From assembly GCA_030587525.1 (NCBI GenBank), contig JAUQYW010000316.1, positions 1 to 20,544 of the forward strand: a stretch of DNA of 20,544 nucleotides. The letters are read 5' to 3'. The stretch is from Candidatus Sigynarchaeota archaeon. Lineage in GTDB: Archaea > Asgardarchaeota > Lokiarchaeia > Sigynarchaeales > Sigynarchaeaceae. The position numbers were made by a program, and so were the translations under genes. Shown piece by piece: positions 6,834 to 14,821 of this stretch (positions are counted from its first letter, which is position 1; each line of letters begins with the position of its first letter). The notes under the pieces were generated by a model, which was given only the letters and a program-made list of their open reading frames with translations, had not been told where the DNA came from and did no database searches.

Positions 6834-8672
6834 ATGCACCTTACCAAATCATTAGTATTGTTTCGTGATACCATGAGGACGACGAACCGACGTGATTTCG
6901 CAAGATTCATCACATTCGCGTGGATCATTTCGACCGCTGCCATGATCTGGATTCAATATCGCGGGATTCAGCCAGGATACCGTGCTATGATGCAGATTAA
7001 CGAATTACAACCCAGCAGTTTGGGCGACGAGATATGGTATCGAACCTGGGGCACGGGTCTTGCTGAATGGGGCACTGGTGTTTGGTACAATGATTCTTCA
7101 TCAATTTATACGACCGGTTATACATTTAATGGGGGAATTGATTACGATATCCAGCTAATAAAATGGGATTCTGAAGGAAACCAAATATGGAATCGTACAT
7201 GGAGAACAGCGGGAATAGACAGGGCGACATCAATTTGGGGAGATGAACAATATGTGTTCGTTTATGGATCTACTGGGATTAGCCAGTCAGATATTTTGTT
7301 AATCAAGTGGGATTCAGATGGAAATCAATTATGGAATCAAACTTGGGGCGGGTCTCTCAAGGAACTCGGTACTTCTATATGGGGAAATGAAACAGTCATT
7401 TATACAACAGGTTCCATTAGCAATGGCAGCGCGAACTCGGGTAATTTGACTTTCTTGAAATGGAATGCAACATCGGGCGCAATAATTTGGAATAAGAATT
7501 GGTCAACACCTTATGTTAATTCGGGAATGGGAATATGGGCAAATGATTCAATAGTCTATACTTGTGGGTATCTCGATCTTACTCCCCTAACGGGTCATCC
7601 CGTATTATTATTAATCAAATGGTATGTGAATGGCACTGAGATTTGGAGCAAAAACTGGAGTAAAAGTGGAGGAACAATAGGAGATTCTGTCTGGTGCGAT
7701 AATTCGAATGTTTATACATACGGAGAAGTTTCTGGTAATCATCCTGTGTTGATAAAGTGGAATGCTAATGATGGCCAAGATATCTGGAATATTACCGAGG
7801 AAACATTTGAAACTTCAAGAGGTGTTTCAATCTGTGGTGACGAGAACTATATTTTCGCTTGCGGGCAGCAAGGAACGTCTGCGGTAATATTCAAATATGA
7901 TAAATTAGGAAATCAAGTATGGAATCGGACGTGGGATATAGGCGCGTTTAATTCAGCAAGTACAATTTCATTATCAGGTTCTTACATATACGCTTGTGGT
8001 CTTACATCGCTTGGCGCTGGTTCTACAGATTTGATTTTATCTAAGTGGGACAAGCTCGGTTATCATCCGAACGCCACGTTCCAAACCAACACCACGATCA
8101 TCCTCGTCAACCAATCCATCGGCCTCGACCTCGTCGGCAGCCCCGGCGACCCGCCGACCGCGTACCAGTGGAGTTTCGGCGACGGCACGCCCAACGCCAC
8201 AGCCACGCGGCCCAACCACATCTACGCCGCGGAAGGCACCTACCACCCCGTGCTCACGATCTCCGACGTGGAGCACGAGAACGCCACGCACAGCCTCGCC
8301 ACGCCCGTTATGGTGCTCTCGGCCGGCGGCGACAACGACAGCGACGGCATTCCGAACGCTTGGGAGTTGGACAACTTGCTCGACCCGCTCAATGCCAGCG
8401 ATGCCGATCTCGATCTCGATGGCGATGGCATCTCGAACCTAGACGAGTTCGGCAATGGCACGCTTCCCTACCTCCGCGATTCGGACGGCGACGGGTGTTC
8501 CGATCTTGACGAAATTCACGTGGGAACGGATCCCATGAACCCCGGCGATCATCCCGTGCTCGGCTTGAAGCCTGCCGTCGCCGCGACCATGGGCGTTGTC
8601 TCCGTAGCGGGCGCTTCTACTGGGATCCTCGCGATCGTCCACGCCAAGAAAAAACGGTCTCGCACCCCTTGA
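6834..8672 (+). CDS. surface protein: beta-propeller, PKD, calcium-binding repeats, C-terminal anchor
   Basis: 612 residues. A signal anchor lies at about 25-43. Residues 64-408 carry about seven propeller-type repeats with a 'D.LLIKWD..GNQ.WN.TW' core (near 105-123, 153-171, 205-223, 257-274, 305-319, 350-367, 398-406), each followed by an 'sIwg....iYt.G' strand. Residues 434-478 are a PKD domain (YQWSFGDG, 444-451; GTYHPVLTISD, 468-478). Residues 500-568 carry DxDxDG-type calcium loops (DNDSDGIPN, 500-508; DLDLDGDGISNLDEF, 525-539; DSDGDGCSDLDE, 549-560), as in thrombospondin type-3 repeats. A membrane helix (579-602) and basic tail close the protein. Many N-X-S/T sequons suggest glycosylation on the cell surface. 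The propeller half is AT-rich and the PKD half strongly GC-rich. The true start may be ATG 6873, which gives a cleaner signal and has GTGAT 4 nt upstream. Confidence 0.85.
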   Translation: MHLTKSLVLFRDTMRTTNRRDFARFITFAWIISTAAMIWIQYRGIQPGYRAMMQINELQPSSLGDEIWYRTWGTGLAEWGTGVWYNDSSSIYTTGYTFNGGIDYDIQLIKWDSEGNQIWNRTWRTAGIDRATSIWGDEQYVFVYGSTGISQSDILLIKWDSDGNQLWNQTWGGSLKELGTSIWGNETVIYTTGSISNGSANSGNLTFLKWNATSGAIIWNKNWSTPYVNSGMGIWANDSIVYTCGYLDLTPLTGHPVLLLIKWYVNGTEIWSKNWSKSGGTIGDSVWCDNSNVYTYGEVSGNHPVLIKWNANDGQDIWNITEETFETSRGVSICGDENYIFACGQQGTSAVIFKYDKLGNQVWNRTWDIGAFNSASTISLSGSYIYACGLTSLGAGSTDLILSKWDKLGYHPNATFQTNTTIILVNQSIGLDLVGSPGDPPTAYQWSFGDGTPNATATRPNHIYAAEGTYHPVLTISDVEHENATHSLATPVMVLSAGGDNDSDGIPNAWELDNLLDPLNASDADLDLDGDGISNLDEFGNGTLPYLRDSDGDGCSDLDEIHVGTDPMNPGDHPVLGLKPAVAATMGVVSVAGASTGILAIVHAKKKRSRTP

Positions 8673-8967
8673 ACGGCGCAATATTTGCCAAATACTCTAT
8701 ACATCCGTATGTTGTCGGCGGCATTTTCCGAGATGGCGCCCCGGCTGAGGGGTCAACGTATATATTAAATCAGCTATGCGATTACCTCGTGTGGAGTTGC
8801 ATATATCCTTGAAAAGCTCAGCCAAATCCGCGTGATATTCTGGCCATTGCTTGAAAGTACGGCGCGCCGCTATTCGATTCTGACACGAAATTTGACTCCG
8901 GTACGGGTTGACCTAGATTTTCCGACCCGAAAGTGAAAGAAAATATCGAAGTACGGGAAGTGATGGT
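8673..8967. other. convergent intergenic region
   Basis: 295 nt between two convergent genes. There is no ORF with a recognisable product, no clear hairpin and no RNA gene that I could see. AT-rich patches occur near 8759-8770 and 8935-8945. Confidence 0.5.
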
Positions 8968-10179
8968 CTATCGCTTGATCTGTCCTAAGACATCATCTAT
9001 TCGTTCCCTGACTTCTGGGCGTGCTCGAGATCTCGCATCAAGGAGCGCCTGGCGTGCCTCCTCCCCTATCATAATGAGAGCCAATTGGGCCTTTAAGTAA
9101 TACGTTCCCTCCAGTTCGGAAATGAATACGTTCAATGCAGCGGGGTCTGAGAGCGTTTCTAATCCTCGGATAATGCTTCTTCCGACTGTTTCGTCTGGCT
9201 CGATTCGAAGAGCATCGAGAAAAATTGGGGTTGCTTTTCGGTCGCCTGCGGCACCAATAATGTCCGCCGCGATGGCACGAACCTTAGCATCCGGTGATTT
9301 GATCAAGTCAAGAAATAATTGGGCGGCTTCCCACCCCATTTTCTTCAAAGAACGGATGGCCGGGCGATCATTCCAGACTACATTAATGGCGAGTGTGGCA
9401 TTCAAAAGCAAGGCCGCTTGGGCAGGTGTGACTTCGGTCAAGAGGTGGCGAAGTGCCTTGATGTCTCCGAGTAATCCGAGTGCGCGGAGGATTTCTTCCC
9501 TGCCGCGTGGGTTTGGGTCCTTAAGAGCCTCAACGAGAAATGGAAGTGCTGGCGCCCCAATCACCTCGAAAGCAAGGTAAACTGCTTTCAAAACTTGTAG
9601 CTCATTAGGAGTGTCCCGGACCAGTTTCACGAAGGACGGGGTCGCGGCTGGATCTTGGATCAAGCGAAATGCCGAAATGGGGCCCTCACGGGGATCAGGC
9701 GTGTGAGCCAGTTCGTCCTCGTTTTTAATTTCTCGTTCCATATGGTGCCACTGGTCTATCGCTTGGAGTAGGGCCTTACCGAGTGGGGCGACGGCACTTG
9801 GACCGAGGGGCAGGTGTTTGAGGGTTTTGACGAGTTCCGTTTGGTCGTACTTTTCCATTGCGTGGAGGATTGGTTCCGCCGCGCGCGGATCCCCCAGTTC
9901 ATCCAAGCTGTCGGCCACCCAATAACGCACGTTCGGGTCAGGATCATTGAGGCGGGCAATGAGCGCATCTATGACAGCAGGCGTTTTCACACCGATTTTC
10001 CTGAGGGCATTGACTGCAGCCGACCGCACGTCTTTAACAGGATCCTGGAGGGCATCACAAAGCGGTTTCACTGCTTGCACATCTTGGAGGAAACCCAATC
10101 TATCCACGGCAGCACGCCTGGTACCGGCATCGGGATCCTTCAAAGCCTTTATCAGTTCTCTGGGGGGCTTTATGAGCAT
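8968..10179 (-). CDS. HEAT-repeat (PBS lyase-like) scaffold protein
   Basis: 403 residues from ATG 10179; a GTG at 10191 would add four. The protein is a run of helical HEAT-like repeats with the usual 'DPd..VR..A...LG.......L...L' pattern. Examples are DPDAGTRRAAVDRLGFL and DPVKDVRSAAVNALRKIG near the N-terminus, DPDPNVRYWVADSLDELGD next, DPNPRGREEILRALGLLGD in the middle, and SPDAKVRAIAADIIGAAGD and DETVGRSIIRGLETLSDP near the C-terminus. The section around residues 130-200 is longer and charged and departs from the pattern. Proteins of this kind are scaffolds for protein interactions; no catalytic motif, signal peptide or membrane segment is seen. The phycobilisome-lyase name in databases reflects the repeat, not the function. 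The partner is unknown. Base composition is less GC-rich than in the neighbouring membrane-protein gene. Confidence 0.85.
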   Translation of the reverse strand: MLIKPPRELIKALKDPDAGTRRAAVDRLGFLQDVQAVKPLCDALQDPVKDVRSAAVNALRKIGVKTPAVIDALIARLNDPDPNVRYWVADSLDELGDPRAAEPILHAMEKYDQTELVKTLKHLPLGPSAVAPLGKALLQAIDQWHHMEREIKNEDELAHTPDPREGPISAFRLIQDPAATPSFVKLVRDTPNELQVLKAVYLAFEVIGAPALPFLVEALKDPNPRGREEILRALGLLGDIKALRHLLTEVTPAQAALLLNATLAINVVWNDRPAIRSLKKMGWEAAQLFLDLIKSPDAKVRAIAADIIGAAGDRKATPIFLDALRIEPDETVGRSIIRGLETLSDPAALNVFISELEGTYYLKAQLALIMIGEEARQALLDARSRARPEVRERIDDVLGQIKR

Positions 10180-10229
10180 TGTACATACCACATCATTTAA
10201 CGCGTGGGTTTCAATAGGATATGAAAATT

Positions 10230-10330
10230 AAAAATTTTGCCTATTTTTTGGTACTAGTGAAATAACATTCAACACCACTTCAAAAATTTCTGCCTATTTT
10301 TTTGGCACTAGCTAAATAACATTCAACACC
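10230..10330. repeat. two direct repeats of about 47-49 nt
   Basis: Copies at 10230-10276 and 10282-10330 share AAAAATTT, GCCTATTTTTT, ACTAG and the exact stretch AAATAACATTCAACACC. They differ by a few substitutions and single-base indels. They lie in the divergent region between the HEAT-protein gene and the 800-residue gene. Confidence 0.85.
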
Positions 10331-10331
10331 G

Positions 10332-10420
10332 AGGACGAGGTATCGCCGCGATTTTGCGAGATTCATTGCAACCCATGCCATGACTCGGTATGGCATGGGG
10401 ACGAGGTATCACCGCGATTT
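10332..10420. repeat. direct repeat flanking a perfect hairpin
   Basis: GGACGAGGTATC-x-CCGCGATTT occurs at 10333-10354 and again at 10399-10420. Between them lies a perfect 10-bp inverted repeat, CCCATGCCAT (10372-10381) and ATGGCATGGG (10390-10399), with the 8-nt centre GACTCGGT. The right arm touches the second direct repeat. The layout suggests a protein-binding array or a decayed mobile remnant. No coding sequence is present. Confidence 0.8.
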
Positions 10421-10482
10421 GCGCGTGCAGCGCGTGAAGGAATTCTTCATTTCCATATACATGCGGATAAATGGGCGCATAT

Positions 10483-10490
10483 TTTATATA
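10483..10490 (+). promoter_or_regulatory. TATA box for the 800-residue protein gene
   Basis: TTTATATA, within ATATTTTATATA, predicts a start near 10513 and a leader of about 28 nt before ATG 10541. A weak AGGGTCA ribosome-site candidate lies just before the start. Confidence 0.5.
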
Positions 10491-10540
10491 CTACGTTACG
10501 GCAAGTTCAGCTAGAAAATGTATCACCAGGGTCACTTGCC

Positions 10541-12943
10541 ATGAAGAAAATAACTGGGCTTGCCATCACGCTGCTCATTCTCGGTTCCTTTTCGATAGGC
10601 GGCAGTCTCGGGGTCAACGTGTATATTAAATCAGAGGTTGCATCACAAGTCGACTTTGCATTATCGGAAATAGAGGCCCGCGCAATTCCGTTGATCGAGG
10701 CGATGATCCCTGAGATGGCAATCCCCGTCGCGCTGCGCGGCATCAGGGATTTCGGGATCCCGATGGTCCAGACAATGATCCAGCAGGAAGGCGTCGCCGA
10801 GGTCTTGTACCAGCTGCGGGAAACATCGCTCCCCTATTCTGAGAAGCTCGTCAACGCGTCGTTCTTGACCCGCGTGCTCGATGGGGCATACGCGCAAGGC
10901 CAATCGCAGTTCGGGGATCTTGGCGGCGATTCGGCGATGAACATGTTTTTCGATTACGAGGAGATCAACCTCGGCCTTCTCGGCATGGGGCGATTCAATG
11001 AGGAAATGGTCGCTGCTGGCCTTCCCTCGATCCTCGGCGTGTCCCAGTGGTGCAATCAGGACTTGCTGTTCGGGACATACATGTTGATCATCCTCGTGCC
11101 ATGGCCCGATCCCAACGATTACCTCGTGTGGGGACGCAACGCAACGGTGCCCGGCTTTATGGAAAATACGTCGTTTGGCTTCGGCGTGGATGAATACCTG
11201 ACCAAATACGAGGAATCCATTGGCAACACGACGCTGCAGCGACGCCTCTGCGATGGCTATGGCCTCCCGGCCCGCGATTACTGGAAATTCAGCAACCTGA
11301 CGGCCTATTACTACGATTACTGGATTCCAATCGCGATTCCATTGCTCGTTGCGGAACTGCAAAATCCTGGCTCAGAGGTGAGCACTAGGATGCCGCAATA
11401 CGTCGGAATGGACACGGACGACATCGCGTATGCCGAGTTCCTTGCCGAGTGGGCCAATTGCTCGACGTATTACCCGAATGGCATGGATTTCCACGAGGTC
11501 GTCGATGATATTCCCGATGAAACCTACGGGTTCGAGTTGCTCCGCCCGGGCAGGACGAACATCAACCTGATCCAGGCATACGCCCTCTGGAACGAGACCA
11601 ACCCGTGCTCCCTCACGAACATGAGCGGCATGAAGTTGTGGTATCAAGCAAATAGCAGTCCGGAGATCCGGGACAACCTAACCGCGGAATTCGGGCTCAC
11701 GCCGGCGCAGGCCTGCTACATTATCGATTGGCTATGGGGCGGCAACGGGTCCTTCAGCCAATATCTGGTCCCGATCCTCATAGAAAGCGAGGCTGGCTAT
11801 AACATGACCATACCCGAGCTCGCGGTGGCATTGTTCTACAGCCAGTGGGCAAATGGAACGATCCTCGGCAAGCAGATCTACAAGGGTGGCCTTGATTTCC
11901 ACGACGTGTACGACACGCTCCCGGAACGCACGCAAGGTTTCGAGGTCGGCCGGAACACCCCGTCGAACATCACCCTCCAGAGCGCCGTGGCATTATTCAA
12001 CGAAAGCATTCCCATGGCGCTCACGAACGACGACGGTATAAAATACTGGATCAACGCGTCGCGGGACGGCACGTGGCGGGCCGAGCTCATGGCAACCTTC
12101 AACTTGAGCGAGTCACAGCTCGATGCGATCCTCGACTGGCTGTTCGAGGAATCGTTCAAGGACGACTTGGTTCCCGTCTTGATGACGCTGCCGGCGCCGC
12201 AAGGGGTTGGTATGACCTTGCACGAGTTCGCAGGGGACGTGTTCCGCGAGCAATGGGCGAACGGCACCGCTTACGGGCGCGTGCTGTACCCGTACGGGTT
12301 CCCGCTGCCGCTGCGAGCAGGGCCTGTTTACGGCCTCGAGGCAGGTTACCAGGACCGGCAGACGGGCGTCGTCAACACGGCGATATCCCTCGCGTCTGCC
12401 GATCTCTTGTGGGATGTGAACAATACATCGTCGATCGTGAACGATGCAGGAAACAACAAGTGGTTCGCCGCCGTCGAGGACCCGACGGTGCAAGTTGCCA
12501 TCGACTTGCAGGATGCAAACTTGCTGACCAACGAACAGATGCAGATGCTGCTGGAATGGCTGCCAAAATTCCGCGACAACGTTATGCCATTCCTCGCCCA
12601 GGAGCAGATGAATTTGCCTATGGACTCGACAAGCCTCGGGCTCACCATCCTCGTGGGCGGGATCCTGATCGGCAGCCTTCTTGTTGCAACGTCCGTTATC
12701 ATTTTCGCCAGGCAAACCAAGAAGGCCAAGAAAAAGGGTGGAAAAAAGACTGGAGGTACCCGGGCCAACCTACTCTTGCCGGCCCCGCAGGTCTCGCAAG
12801 AACAACCGCCCAAGACTGCAATACCTGGGGCGGGCAGCACCACCGTTACAACGCCGCAGCCTGGGCCACCTGGAAGCCCGCCCGGTGCCGGCAAGCCTGT
12901 AGAACGTGATCAAGGCACCGGGCAACAAGCACCGGGCCAATAG
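10541..12943 (+). CDS. membrane-anchored ectodomain protein with three tandem modules
   Basis: 800 residues. There is an N-terminal membrane segment (about 5-26), a large outside domain, a C-terminal helix (about 699-722), a basic stop-transfer stretch (KKAKKKGGKK, 727-736) and a P/G/Q-rich tail (745-800). The ectodomain carries tandem modules of about 130 residues starting near 300, 432 and 568. Each has a 'QWANGT..G' opening, 'DFHxVxDxxPxxTxGFE' (316-332 and 452-468), 'A.ALxNE' (347-352, 483-488), 'LTNxxGxKxW' (358-367, 494-503), a 'F.L...Q...I.DWL' helix (384-398, 520-534) and 'LVPxL' (409-413, 543-547). The third copy is more diverged. Many N-X-S/T sequons suggest surface glycosylation. 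The two-helix topology with a long ectodomain recalls the CD36/LIMP-2 family, but I cannot show homology. Function unknown; adhesion or ligand binding is a guess. Confidence 0.85.
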   Translation: MKKITGLAITLLILGSFSIGGSLGVNVYIKSEVASQVDFALSEIEARAIPLIEAMIPEMAIPVALRGIRDFGIPMVQTMIQQEGVAEVLYQLRETSLPYSEKLVNASFLTRVLDGAYAQGQSQFGDLGGDSAMNMFFDYEEINLGLLGMGRFNEEMVAAGLPSILGVSQWCNQDLLFGTYMLIILVPWPDPNDYLVWGRNATVPGFMENTSFGFGVDEYLTKYEESIGNTTLQRRLCDGYGLPARDYWKFSNLTAYYYDYWIPIAIPLLVAELQNPGSEVSTRMPQYVGMDTDDIAYAEFLAEWANCSTYYPNGMDFHEVVDDIPDETYGFELLRPGRTNINLIQAYALWNETNPCSLTNMSGMKLWYQANSSPEIRDNLTAEFGLTPAQACYIIDWLWGGNGSFSQYLVPILIESEAGYNMTIPELAVALFYSQWANGTILGKQIYKGGLDFHDVYDTLPERTQGFEVGRNTPSNITLQSAVALFNESIPMALTNDDGIKYWINASRDGTWRAELMATFNLSESQLDAILDWLFEESFKDDLVPVLMTLPAPQGVGMTLHEFAGDVFREQWANGTAYGRVLYPYGFPLPLRAGPVYGLEAGYQDRQTGVVNTAISLASADLLWDVNNTSSIVNDAGNNKWFAAVEDPTVQVAIDLQDANLLTNEQMQMLLEWLPKFRDNVMPFLAQEQMNLPMDSTSLGLTILVGGILIGSLLVATSVIIFARQTKKAKKKGGKKTGGTRANLLLPAPQVSQEQPPKTAIPGAGSTTVTTPQPGPPGSPPGAGKPVERDQGTGQQAPGQ

Positions 12944-12995
12944 ACAGTTGTAACTACTCAAAGGTCCAAAACACGCACCTTGAGCCAATAAACAC

Positions 12996-13919
12996 CTATT
13001 TTTTCAAAATGGCGTCGAACAGAATTCGGGAATGGTCAAGGTACACGTCCCGCGTGAATGGCTCGCACAGTTCGGACACGATCACGATATCCCACTTCCC
13101 TGACCGGGCACGGTTTGCCAGATCCAGGGCCGGCAAGCAAGCCAGCAAGTCCTGCTGGTTGCCCGCGAACATGTCGTCCCGCGCAAGATCATCACGCAGC
13201 GGCACGAAGCACTTGTGCTGGTCCCCGGTTCCATCGTTGCCGTGAAGGTGCAACGTCCGGATGCGATCGCCGAGGGCTGTGAATAATCGATCGAGATCCG
13301 GGCGGTTCTTGCGACCCGCGATGCGGTACTGCGCGAAAAAGTGGCCGCTGTCGAAGGTCATGCCGAACCATTCCTTCATTTTCCCATTTCCTTCCGAATC
13401 AAGCCGCCGGTCGAGTGCCGCGTAAAAATCGACCAGATGATCGGCAAAGCCGAACCAGCATGCATGCCAGTTATTTTCCAGGTCGATGGAGACGCACGAG
13501 TCCCGCACCAGTTTCAAGAATCGCGGCGAACACATCTCATTGAGCAATTCCGCGGTCTTGTCAGCCGGATCGATGGGTAAATGAACCGTGATGTTGCGCG
13601 TGCCGAAGCGCCGGCACAGCGATAACAGCTGCGCCATTTTCTCGTGGAATTTTGGCTTGAGCGGTTCTTGATCCGACGTCTCGTGGATGAAAGGAAAAAC
13701 GGGCACGGCGGCATTCCATTCCGAGGCCAACACATCGACGAGCTCGGGGTCATCGTAGTACATGTCGGACTCGTTCCCGTACTGCACCGCAGGTGCGAGC
13801 ACCTTTTTCAAGCCCGGGTATTCCGCAACGAGGATTTGAGCTATGTTCCGCGAGAACGCGGAAAGCTGGCGCATAATGTTCCCCGGCTCTGGCTCATCGA
13901 GCCCGATGCTCGCGCCCAT
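12996..13919 (-). CDS. xylose isomerase-like TIM-barrel protein
   Basis: 307 residues from ATG 13919. The strand order fits the AP endonuclease 2/sugar-phosphate isomerase superfamily. Numbered from an upstream TTG at 13934 (subtract 5 for the ATG start), likely metal or active-site residues are H118 in ITVHLP, E153 in SIDLENNW, D195 and H198 in MTFDSGHFF, H229/H231 in RTLHLHGNDG, D238/H240 in DQHK and E288 in VIVSELCEP. This set of acidic and histidine residues at strand ends is typical of divalent-metal isomerases, epimerases and endonuclease IV. The substrate cannot be told; a sugar isomerase or epimerase is most likely. The ATG is preferred because the TATA box at 13948-13955 predicts transcription starting near 13925, downstream of the TTG. 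It follows the ADP-ribosylglycohydrolase gene on the same strand. Confidence 0.85.
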   Translation of the reverse strand: MGASIGLDEPEPGNIMRQLSAFSRNIAQILVAEYPGLKKVLAPAVQYGNESDMYYDDPELVDVLASEWNAAVPVFPFIHETSDQEPLKPKFHEKMAQLLSLCRRFGTRNITVHLPIDPADKTAELLNEMCSPRFLKLVRDSCVSIDLENNWHACWFGFADHLVDFYAALDRRLDSEGNGKMKEWFGMTFDSGHFFAQYRIAGRKNRPDLDRLFTALGDRIRTLHLHGNDGTGDQHKCFVPLRDDLARDDMFAGNQQDLLACLPALDLANRARSGKWDIVIVSELCEPFTRDVYLDHSRILFDAILKK

Positions 13920-13947
13920 GGCTCGGTTGAACAAGTAATTGCTGGTA

Positions 13948-13955
13948 TTATTTAT
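13948..13955 (-). promoter_or_regulatory. TATA box for the TIM-barrel gene
   Basis: The minus strand reads ATAAATAA. A 26-nt spacing predicts a start near 13925, only about 6 nt before ATG 13919, so the message would be nearly leaderless. Confidence 0.5.
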
Positions 13956-13985
13956 CGCGTAGAGTAACGTGGACCCATCACCGGT

Positions 13986-14759
13986 TCATTCGCACTTATA
14001 CTTCTTGCAGAATTTCTTGACGATGTCCGCGAGTGGTTCATCCAAAAAATGGAAGACCTGGGCCTTGATCTTCGGAGGTACCCCCTTGTAGAAGGCCTGG
14101 GAAATCCCGCCGGCGATGCACGCCATCGTGTCGCTATCACCACCTAGCGACACAGCGAGCCTGATGCAGTGCTCGAAATCGTTCGATTCCAGGAAGCAGA
14201 TGATGGACTCGGGAACCGAACCTTGGCAAGAAACATCAAATTCATAAATCGGGCGGATTTCATCGACCTTCCGGCGCAAATCGTAGTGAAACGTGTCCTC
14301 GATGTAATCGCGTATGAAATCCTTGGATTTTCCTTGGCGCGCGAGGAAGATGCTGGACGCGGTTGCTTGAGCCCCCTTGACGCCCTCTGGATGATTGTGC
14401 GTCACCTCGGCGCTTTGCTTGGCTCGTGCGAGGACATCGTCAAGTGTGTCGTACGCGTACCCGACCGGGCTCACGCGCATGGCCGCGCCGTTCCCCCAGC
14501 TGTTATACGGCTTGGTATTTTTGCTTGCCGCCCAGTTCGCGAACGATCCGCCGTAGCCAGCCCGGGGATATCGCCGGTAATACTCCTTCAGCTTGGCAAT
14601 GTATGGCGTCCCGGACAAGATGCTGTCCGCGAGGGCAACGCTCAAGACCGTGTCGTCGGTGAAGGATGAATTCGGACAGAACATCGGAAAGTCCACGTCC
14701 TTCGTCGAATTGAATTCGTAGACCGACCCAATGATGTCACCCGCGATTGCCCCGATCAT
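13986..14759 (-). CDS. ADP-ribosylglycohydrolase (DraG/ARH family)
   Basis: 257 residues, a full-length family member. It starts with IAGDIIGSVYE (5-15) and carries the metal-binding FTDDTVLSVALADSIL (33-48; D35, D36), the HNHPEG element (121-126) and the second metal motif GGDSDTMACIAGGISQAFYKG (206-226; D208, D210, T211). These residues bind the two Mg/Mn ions that act in removal of ADP-ribose from proteins or related substrates. In DraG the target is dinitrogenase reductase; no nitrogenase gene is here, so the target is open and could be Arg-ADP-ribose, ADP-ribosylated nucleic acid or a small molecule. It is cytoplasmic. No ribosome site precedes the ATG and a T-rich TATA element sits at the spacing expected for a leaderless message. 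The gene lies between two minus-strand genes with short gaps (66 and 62 nt). Confidence 0.93.
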   Translation of the reverse strand: MIGAIAGDIIGSVYEFNSTKDVDFPMFCPNSSFTDDTVLSVALADSILSGTPYIAKLKEYYRRYPRAGYGGSFANWAASKNTKPYNSWGNGAAMRVSPVGYAYDTLDDVLARAKQSAEVTHNHPEGVKGAQATASSIFLARQGKSKDFIRDYIEDTFHYDLRRKVDEIRPIYEFDVSCQGSVPESIICFLESNDFEHCIRLAVSLGGDSDTMACIAGGISQAFYKGVPPKIKAQVFHFLDEPLADIVKKFCKKYKCE

Positions 14760-14779
14760 GCATATCTATATCCAGGAGG

Positions 14780-14790
14780 AAAATAAAAAA
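14780..14790 (-). promoter_or_regulatory. T-rich element: TATA box and/or upstream terminator
   Basis: The minus strand reads TTTTTTATTTT, about 26 nt before ATG 14759, the spacing expected of a TATA box giving a leaderless ADP-ribosylglycohydrolase message. It also lies just after the stop of the upstream large gene, so it could serve as an archaeal oligo-T terminator. Confidence 0.45.
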
Positions 14791-14821
14791 GAAAGGATGG
14801 ACGGATGGGAGATGGCCGGGA

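Noticed and set aside
12073..12909. 278-codon plus-strand frame
   Set aside because: Frame-shadow inside the 800-residue gene with typical Arg/Ala-rich composition and no domain.
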